DNA of 64,000 nt from Andrena cerasifolii. Lineage: Eukaryota; Arthropoda; Insecta; Hymenoptera; Andrenidae. The number at the start of each line of letters is the position of its first letter. Position 1 is the first letter of the stretch. A program made the position numbers and the translations under genes. The notes beneath the pieces are model-generated. The model was not told the DNA's origin, did not search any database, and worked only from the letters and a program-made list of their open reading frames with translations. The stretch is taken from positions 5,035,433-5,099,432 of the forward strand of contig NC_135120.1 of assembly GCF_050908995.1 (NCBI RefSeq), in the 5' to 3' direction. Shown here one piece after another: positions 56,371 to 64,000 of this stretch.

Positions 56371-56466
56371 AAACACCGGTTCTCATTCGAACACTGAAGT
56401 TAAGCATCACGGGGCGGCGTACTGGGGAAGGATGGGGTAACCATTTTTCTGCTAGTGCGCCGCTTC
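56371..56466 (+). repeat. 5S rRNA-like sequence, copy 2
   Basis: ACACCGGTTCTCATTCGAAC, CTGAAGTTAAGCATCACG and GTACTGGGGAAGGATGG. It shares with copy 1 both the 5S part and a downstream tail (GTGCGCCGCTTCCTGCTGG), which shows one repeat family. About 45 bp upstream, GGGTTCGATTCTCC is tRNA B-box-like, so this copy may be a tRNA-5S composite. Confidence 0.8.
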
Positions 56467-57678
56467 CTGCTGGTACGACCCCCCTCCCCAGGCCCGATTA
56501 GTGGTCCGCCAGCCGGGGAGGGGGGGGGGCGGGACCGTGGAGAGGGAGGTTCAGCGAGGGGGGGCTCTCTGCCCTAGCAGCAGCGGTCCGGGGCGGGGAG
56601 GGTGATGAAGTGGTCCATTGCACCGCCTCAGCATAATTCGGAAAGAGTTCATGCGGAGGGGATGATTGTACCCCCTCCTGGATAGGCCCCCTTCTATGAA
56701 GGGCTTGGCAGGAGAGGTACCAATGCACCGGAGGGAGGGTGGCGAACGCATCGTTCTGTTTGGATCTCGCCCAAGTCCTTCCCCTCGTCGTGCGGGACCT
56801 GTTCGGTCAGGTGGTTTTAGTGGGTGCTGGCCCCACATAAACTTGGGCACTCCCCTGAGAGTCGAGGTATCCGTTAGGGATTTCCACCACATAAGAAAGG
56901 TCTATCCTATACCCAGTCTTTGGTAAGATATAAGACGTTTGTATATATATTTATTTGCACGTTTGGTGGTTCGTTATACATTTGTATGAGTACGCGTATA
57001 AAAAAAAAATATTACTCATTTTCACGCGAATGCTAAAGCGTACAAATGAGTGCTTCGTCGTCGCCTCTCTAATTGTAAGAGTGGATTCTGAATGGAACTT
57101 CTAACGTCTCTCGTTTGGAATATGTCTCTGTAGTTTCTCAAAATTGTATAGCTTTAATAGATAAAATCATTATAGCACATTGGCACGCATTATACTATTC
57201 AATTTGACATTTACTTCGTTGTACGTTTCCAATATCCCTGTTTACAGTAAAACTGGGAACTCAATTTTCTTACATTCCCCCATTAGTTTTAATGTTTTTG
57301 TGCTTATTCATATGATGGAGGAACTATCTCATTTCGCGCGCCCTCTTTCATTACAACTTGCAATAACAATCATTGGCGGTTCACCTTGAATCGCAGATTC
57401 AGTTTTTAAACAAAAGAAAAAATGAAGTGAATACATTTCAACAATGGCATTAACGAAACTACAGATTTATGAAGACGAGCAAGTAAACCGATTGCCTGGA
57501 GCCAACGATTGATACCTTTGAGGGCGATCACGTTTAGCGGTCAATGAATCGCCTGCTTCAGGATATTAACGTACTAATATACAGTAATTCTAAATGCACT
57601 GATGTCGATGTGTGTCGATGGTCGGAAAGTCCTAGGTAACGTTGGTAGCGCAGAACTTCGGTTCTCAAGCTATGTAGT
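56467..57678. other. Intergenic, GC-rich then AT-rich; no gene recognised
   Basis: 56480-56900 is unusually G/C-rich for this window, with runs such as GGGGAGGGGGGGGGCGGG. Open frames exist on both strands but show no protein motif. Confidence 0.4.
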
Positions 57679-59481
57679 TTATTTCGAAACGAGATTGATG
57701 GTAGGATGGAAACCATCCTTATCAGCTGTGTAGTCGACCCTTTAAGTAATTATCCTTAGTTAGTATTATTAATTATTTTTATTTATTAGAATTAACTTCA
57801 GCACTAATTTTCAGCAATAATTCATTTTTAATATGCACGTTACCTGTAAGTATGGCCATCTGGCGCTGTAAAGGAGAAACTACCGGTAACATCGAGGGCC
57901 TCATCGTCCGTACCCTCGTTTTTCAATTCTGCAGTTTCTTCCCTCTTTTGGCCGTCGCTTTGCTCGTAACTGAAGTGATATCCACCTACTCCGATATTAT
58001 TTTGCTCCTCCTGCTTTGTAATCGTTATGTCATTTGGATTAACTTGAGGCGCTGCAAGAGCTCCCACTATCGCTGCCATGAAGATGAGGATCTGCGCAAC
58101 AAGAATTACTTAACGACTTTGTGCGATTTAAAATTTAGACATTTTTATTTTTGTGGGATCAGGACGCGCCACCACCATAAGAGACGAACGCGGAATGACT
58201 AAGACCGGGGAGTCAGTGGTAGCCGAGGTGGCTAAGGCGGCTGATCAGCGCACAACGAAACAGAAGATTCGCGGGTTCGAGTCCCGTTTCCGAGGCGCTC
58301 GCTTTTTTTCAGTGATCCTACATTTTCGACAACGATGTATAGAGTTAATTGTGTTTTAGTAATTAATTGATACGGATATTTAATAAAAGTTCATTTCAAT
58401 GTTTAGCAAATTAATTCTTGATCATCTAATTACCTTGAAGATACCTACAGAATTGATTCAAATACTGAGATGTGATTTTAAATATGCAAAAAGAAATAGA
58501 ACATAACTCGGTCAACAGTGGCTTTCAAAAACAGCGCTTTCATAAAAGTATATTTGAAGAAAATCGGCCATACACGATACAATTTTTAATTAAACTACTA
58601 ATCTAGAGGATAATCATTACTGTCGAAAATATTTCAATAATAATTATATTATCTAATTAACGCGTAATCGATCGATCAGGTTGCTGGATTGGTACACGAA
58701 CCCTGATCTTTCATTACTCCGTCATTATAATCCGCATATATCAAACTATTGCAACAGTTTGAAATTTCAACGAAAAAAATTCCTAAAACTCAAGTAATCC
58801 AAGAATGTTCGTGTAGCTTGAAGAAATTTTCAGTAAAATTGTAGTTAATATAAATTGTTTGCATTATTCTTATATTTCTACCCTGTTGAACATATTTTGA
58901 AATATTCGAATTTAGAAACTGTTCAGAACAAGAACTCGACTTTGCCTTAAATATTCATAATAAAGCTTGATTCGATTACTTTAATGTCAAAACAGTTCTT
59001 ATTAATTAATAACAAATTTCTGCATCCGAATCCTAATGGTCGAAAATGACCACTGCCAATAAACAAGTAGAGGCTTGTCGCGATTCGATTTCATCGAAGC
59101 AAAAGTGCATAGAGAGTAGGATCGAATCGAGTGGATCTGTACGTGAATTTACAATTAACGATTACGAGAATTGGTTGGTTTGGAAAATAATGTGACTCGT
59201 GGCGATCGGTTCGATACTGTCGCGAACGATACGCGAAACATTTATGATTAATCGTCGGGTGCGTGTAACATCGCTCACGCACAAATGTCACAGTCCTCTT
59301 CACTTTCACTGTTACGTAAAAATGTCGGAATCTGAACCCCGTAGCCGAAATCCTTGTTCATTTCTCCCTCTTCGTTTCGTGCGAACGATCACGCCACGGC
59401 TTTACAATACGATACGGTTAGTTTGCTCCCTTTTCGTAAGGTCTCTTTGTTCTGGATGTTCCCGGAACCCACCGTCTTCAT
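57679..59481 (-). CDS. Rebers-Riddiford (chitin_bind_4) cuticle protein
   Basis: Secreted structural protein that binds chitin in the cuticle. Exons (minus): 59473-59481 (MKT), 57844-58091, 57679-57739; 105 residues. The signal peptide is MKTILIFMAAIVGALAA. The RR domain reads GGYHFSYEQSDGQKREETAE, then GSFSFTAPDGHTYRVDYTAD and KDGFHP, ending LVSK. The short first coding exon and a phase-0 intron inside the signal peptide are the usual layout of insect cuticle genes. Splice sites: GACG|GTGGGT (weak), GCGCAG|ATC; ACAG|GTAACG, TTAAAG|GGTC. A TATA box lies at 59571-59578. Exons 2 and 3 are sure; exon 1 is inferred. Intron 1 (1381 bp) contains a tRNA-like pol III module. Confidence 0.88.
58092..59472 (-). 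other. Intron 1 of the cuticle protein gene
   Basis: Between donor GACG|GTGGGT (59472) and acceptor TTGCGCAG (58092). Mostly AT-rich; holds the tRNA-like module at 58215-58312. No transposon ends were found. Confidence 0.6.
58215..58312 (+). other. tRNA-like pol III module with T-run terminator
   Basis: A-box TAGCCGAGGTGG, B-box GGTTCGAGTCC, T-stem GCGGG/CCCGT, then CTTTTTTT (58301-58308), a pol III terminator. The acceptor stem does not pair and the anticodon arm is unclear, so it is not a normal tRNA. It could be a tRNA-Ser pseudogene, a SINE head, or an active pol III transcript. It lies antisense in the cuticle gene intron. Confidence 0.55.
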
Positions 59482-59570
59482 TGCGAGGACTCTTCGTGCG
59501 AACAATTCCTGTGCCTTCGTCCTTAAACGACGACCAATACGTGATACCAAGGATGCACAGTGCATCTGCC

Positions 59571-59578
59571 TTTATATA
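59571..59578 (-). promoter_or_regulatory. TATA box of the cuticle protein gene
   Basis: Minus strand reads TATATAAAGGCAG. About 30 bp downstream, near 59545, is GGTATCACG, a possible start site. The ATG is at 59481, giving a 5' UTR of about 60 nt. Confidence 0.65.
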
Positions 59579-59974
59579 GTCGGAAAATCACAAGCGTTCC
59601 ATCCCCACCTGCATTAGAGATCTTCACGGAGATTCACGGATGAGTCTCTCCCCTAGCCTAGCTAGGATGCATCCGCGATACAACGGTGCAGGTGTCCCCT
59701 CTTGCAATTAGAAGCGTGTTTGCATTCTTCGCCACATACTGCTTGTTCACCGCTTTTGATATTTTACTATGGGATGTGAAATCTCTGCACGCGAATGGCT
59801 GCATAATGTTCACAAGCCTGGCAAAAGTATCGTGACTATTAGGGTACACGTTCTCATTGTCAGATATGTAGGAATGGTTTTGTCTACATGTAATTGTACC
59901 GTCTTGATATAGAAGAATACTTGCGTGACGTATGGATTATCCAAAACACTGGTTCGTTTATTCTAGTTCATTAA

Positions 59975-60706
59975 GGGGACCTTCCTTTTGGTTTAAAAGT
60001 CGATTTTTTTTATTTCATTTTTCGAGGGTTCAACATTTTTGGAATGCGTGTTTAAAAGGATTTGCTGAAATTCCTAAAATTCCCGAAGTTATAGGCATTT
60101 GAGTAGCGGCCAATTCGGCAACAACCGGCCACTCGGCGCCCACGTAAAATTTTAAACGCGTTTTTCTCGAAACAGTGTTCTCAAAACGGTGGGACCTGTG
60201 TTTCCAAAAGTTATTATCTGATTCGACTGAACCTTTTTTTATTTTGAAGAATATACTTTTGGTTTGGGGGAGGGGGTACCAGAAAAAATACAAAAATTTG
60301 AAAATTTATAATTTTCAAAGGCGTTGAAAGAATGAAAAATATAGGGGGAAAGTGATTTGAAATTCCTAGTGTCGTTATTTTCTAAAAAATGTAATTTTTA
60401 CAATTTCTTCTGCCTCCCCCAGCCAGAAGTATATTCTTAAAAATAAAAAAATTTTAGTCGAACCGGATAATAACTTTTGGAGATACAGGTCCCACCGATT
60501 TGGATCAATTTTATCACGCCTTGACTTTAACGAGTCCCTAGTGCCGTCTGCAATGATTAATTATAAAACAAAAAATACATTTCTATAATTTAAGACATCC
60601 TTAATACAATGCAAAAAGTCCCATTAAATTATATATAATAGTTTTCGTTTAATTAATTCCTAAAGATCACCTATATTTTGGGGCTTTAGACCCGGAGGCC
60701 CCCCCC
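59975..60706. mobile_element. TTAA-type MITE, family 'GGGGACCTTCC', copy C
   Basis: Begins GGGGACCTTCCTTTTGGTTT after TTAA (59971-59974) and matches 8685-9353 in the same orientation, up to TTAATTCCTAAAGATCACC. The right TTAA is missing; the right end abuts another element. Confidence 0.8.
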
Positions 60707-60709
60707 TCC

Positions 60710-62625
60710 CAAGGGGACTAAATAGGCAGTCGGATCGCTCGAAAATCAAGTATTTTTTGCGAACTAATTACAAGGAGATGAATACAAATTGTGGTTAATA
60801 CTTTTGGGTAATGTTTGTTAAGGCAGTAAAAAAAAATTATTTGAATAATATACAGGGTGTCCCACTAAGGAGTGGACAGCGCGATATCTCTTAAAGTATT
60901 GTCGATAAAAATATAAAAAAAATAGGGAATTGCATGGTTCGAGGGGGCCCATTTATTAGCGCGAACGAATTTTGTTTTCGATTATTATTTTAAAAGATAC
61001 GATGGTCAAGTTCGGTTTTTCAAATGGAACTATTTTTTTTGAAGACCTGAGTTGATAGTGCGTTCCAAGACAAATTCAATAAGCTTTAATGTATACACTT
61101 TATTTCCACTGGTTTTTAAGATATTGCGCTTGCAAATTTACTGATTTTCACTGCAAGAAACCCCTCTGGAATGGCAAAAACCGGGGGCGGTCTTACTGAC
61201 GCCACGGGTGGCACTGCCTGTTGAAATGGATACTTACCTGCCAAAGGTCTACGCCAGAAATGGCAGGCCCAAAGGCTGGACAATTCTTTTCCGTCAGAAA
61301 TGCTACTTAGGTAGGTACATCTGCGGTATCGAGAAGCGCATCGTTACTTTTATTTCGCACTTGCTTCTACGCTCGGATGGCCGGTTCTTTTGGGAGGGAT
61401 GCAAGTTGGATTGGTTAGGAGGAGTGAAAGTTGCTAGACTAAATTTCAACCATAGGGAGCAGATTGTATCAGAACCAATCCAACTTGCATCCCTCCCAAA
61501 AGAACCGGCCATCCGAGCGTAGAAGCAAGTGCGAAATAAAAGTAACGATGCGCTTCTCGATACCGCAGATGTACCTACCTAAGTAGCATTTCTGACGGAA
61601 AAGAATTGTCCAGCTTTTGGGCCTGCGAACCCTGTCGTAGACCTTTGGCAGGTAGGTATCAGTTTCAACAGGCAATGCCACCCGTAGCGCCAGTAAGACC
61701 GACCCCGGTCCTTCCTATTCCAGAGGGTTTTCTTCCAGTGAAAATCAGTAATTTTGCAAGCGCAATATCTTAAAAACCAGTGGAAATAAAGTGTATACAT
61801 TAAAGCTTATTGAATTTGTCTTGGAACGCACTATCAACTCAGGTCTGCAAAAAAAATAGTTCCATTTGAAAAACCGAACTTTACTATCGTATCTTTTAAA
61901 ATAATAATCGGAAACAAAATTCGTTCGCGCTAATAAATGGGCCCCCTCGAACCATGCAATTCCCTATTTTTTTTATATTTTTATCGACAATACTTTAAGA
62001 GATATCGCGCTGTCCACTCCTTAGTGGGACACCCTGTATACATATGCATGACAGCGCTATAGTTGCCTGATATATGGGTGTATTTTCTGGAGCCGCTGTT
62101 ATTTTGCAGTGATTCTGGCCGTAAGAAACTAAATTGTGAAATATCCTCTGAAATTGATACTTTCCCCTGAACCTATTGTAAAAGAAAAAAAATCAAAATT
62201 ATAAAAATGGCTGCTGTAAAACGGCAAATTTTAAAGAAACTTGATTTTTCGCCAGGGAAAAGAGCCATTTTATTTTTTTTTGTCAAAACAGAAGTTTTCA
62301 CAGACTTACGCTTAGGTTCAGGTCGTATATAGACATGTTTCACATATGCTGAATTTTTTTCAAATCGACTTGTACCTCCGTTTTTTCACAATCACTGCAA
62401 ACGAAGAGGAAATATGATTCCGAGAAAAACGCGTTTAAAGTTTCGAAAGAGGAATTAGTCTACCTGCGTGCGCACAGAAACGGTTTATGACGCGCTCGAC
62501 CTTTTCGGCTGTAAAATCCTTAATTTTGCGAATTTTAACATAAACCAAACGGTATTTTACTCGGAAAGGGTGGTACTTTCGAAAAATACAATAAAAAATC
62601 GAGTTTCTGACTGCCTAGTCCCCTT
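60710..62625. mobile_element. Element with ends AAGGGGACTAAATAGGCAGT
   Basis: Left AAGGGGACTAAATAGGCAGT and right ACTGCCTAGTCCCCTT (variant) face each other. Most of its length is the nested foldback 60851-62038. Boundaries approximate. Confidence 0.6.
60851..62038. mobile_element. Foldback element with about 565-bp arms
   Basis: Arms 60851-61418 and 61475-62038 begin TACAGGGTGTCCCACTAAGG and are nearly identical, separated by a loop of only about 57 bp. Flanked by TA. Arm differences are concentrated near 61250-61290 and 61610-61660. No transposase. Confidence 0.92.
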
Positions 62626-62627
62626 CA

Positions 62628-63172
62628 GGGGTTATACCTAGTCAGGCGGCCGAAAAGAGGCGAATATTTGTGAATTTTTTTTGAAGAAGCGGAAGCATAT
62701 ATTTTTACAAAACTTTTTAAGTTAAAACAAAAATATTAATTTAAAACAAAATGATGGCTATTTAAAGTTGAAATCATGATTTTTTCGTGCAAAAATCACG
62801 CGAAAAAAATCAGAATTTCAACTTTAAATAGCCGCCATTTTGTTTTAAATTAATATTTCGGAAAATTCTCTCCGTCAATCGGAGGATACATTAATAGGTA
62901 TACTAACGAAATCTTTTTTGTTTCTTGATTTTAGATAATCTGGTTCCGAATGGCAGGGCTCACCGCAAAACCAAATTTTTAAAAATGCTTCTTGGATGTC
63001 GGTTGTTACTTTTTTTATAAACGTAAATATTTTTCCACGAAAAAATTACCAAATGTTCTCCAAATGTTGCTCTTTTAAGCGCAAAAAGATTTGTAAAAAT
63101 ATATGCTTCCGCTTCTTCAAAAAAATTCACAAATATTCGCCTCTTTTCGGTGGCCTGACTAGGTATAACCCT
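62628..63172. mobile_element. TIR element 'GGGGTTATACCTAGTCAGGC', copy 2
   Basis: Matches 35286-35972 in both arms (GGCGGCCGAAAAGAGGCG and the complement), but part of the left inner arm is deleted. Confidence 0.9.
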
Positions 63173-64000
63173 TTAATGAGGTCAATTTTTATACGTAATC
63201 TGAAAGACAATACGACCTAATTAAATTGCAGAGTACATTTAGCTTCTGGTCTCTTTTATTGGTGTGTTCATATTTATGATCTACTGATTATCTAATCATT
63301 ATAATCCGAACTCCTTATCTGAATTTTGTATAAAAATACATTTCATAATCTTCTCTTAAACTTTTTCTTCTTTATTTTGTCATTGTTTTCATTCCTTTTC
63401 CCCTTCTATCTTTGCCCCTCGTCCTTCCGTGGCTGAATCTTTTTGATTGCCTGTCGTGTTCTTTTTTTCTCTTTTATGCGAAAATGAACGTTTTCTCTTT
63501 TCTGTTCTTCAACGTTATTTTTCTTTGTTTCTCTTTTTTCTTAAATTTGTGCTGTACTTGTCATACTCTAGACGATACTATTTACTGTATATTTTTTTTC
63601 GTCATCATTAATGGCCATAAACGTCCCAAATGTCAAATATTAATATCATTGTTTATGTTTAATAATGTTTTTGAAAATTAAATATTCTCAACGTATAAAT
63701 GTCTGTGAACTCTATTAACAGAAATTGATGCCCTTTTTTATTCAACCGTTGCATCTTGCTCGCTAGTTTTAGGAAGTTATTTCATAGCCTGATTTTTGTT
63801 ATTACATGCTACACCTTAAACAATATGTGTTCTTTAACCGATATTATTAGAATCTGTCCTTACGTTAACCAGTAATTTTAGACACTTTATTAATTATACT
63901 TAATAATGAATATAATTCAGGCTATTTTTAATGATAATCATGTGGCATACATTGTACGTTCTGTAAATTAATATTGCGCCTCGTATTATTAAAAATAACT
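63173..64000. other. AT-rich flank, nothing recognised
   Basis: T-rich on the plus strand around 63350-63600. No gene, element end or RNA motif was identified. Confidence 0.5.

Noticed and set aside
56498..56926. Pro/Arg-rich open frames in the G-rich tract
   Set aside because: Overlapping frames on both strands reflect base composition; no splice context or known motif.

Overview
The window is eukaryotic, almost certainly insect. It is AT-rich, its genes are split by short GT-AG introns, and it carries recognisable orthologues of insect genes (NCOA6, COX6C/cyclope, the PP2A scaffold subunit, an RR-type cuticle protein). A hymenopteran is possible, but nothing here fixes the order. There is no bacterial or phage signal.

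Genes, left to right. (1) 1-9789, minus strand: most of the nuclear-receptor coactivator NCOA6. Six exons can be joined in phase and the last runs off the left edge. (2) 15555-15872, minus: cytochrome c oxidase subunit 6C, two coding exons. (3) 25783-34919, plus: a nine-exon multi-pass membrane protein with an N-terminal EGF-like module and a C4HC3 RING-CH (MARCH-type) domain, probably an E3 ubiquitin ligase. (4) 40512-48463, minus: the 65-kDa scaffold (A) subunit of protein phosphatase 2A, nine exons, one intron using a GC donor. (5) 57679-59481, minus: a small secreted Rebers-Riddiford cuticle protein, three exons with a TATA box.

Most of the rest, introns included, is mobile DNA. It is mainly short non-autonomous DNA elements with terminal inverted repeats (TIRs): a large set flanked by TTAA (piggyBac-like), hAT-like elements with 8-bp target duplications, Tc1/mariner-like elements flanked by TA, and several foldback elements with arms of about 150-570 bp. 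Many are nested two or three deep. There are also a dead Tc1 transposase (11057-13009), a second Tc1 transposase fragment (about 50650-51041), an ORF that looks transposon-derived (28423-29181), a solo LTR (21215-22033), 3' ends of non-LTR retrotransposons (20638-21045 and about 51740-51900), two 5S-rRNA-like sequences (52884-52975, 56371-56466), tRNA-like pol III modules (about 3730, 4130, 58220) and several minisatellites.

The most interesting signal is a hammerhead-ribozyme-like sequence at 49741-49810. It has the full catalytic core, a 4-bp stem II, a plausible stem I with a cleavable GUC, and a 7-nt complementarity between loops I and II, and it lies about 30 bp downstream of a TATA box in a short LTR-like block. 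The five genes are housekeeping or structural, unrelated in function, and form no cluster or operon. Exon coordinates were derived by hand from splice-site consensus, reading phase and remembered family sequences; none was tested with transcripts.
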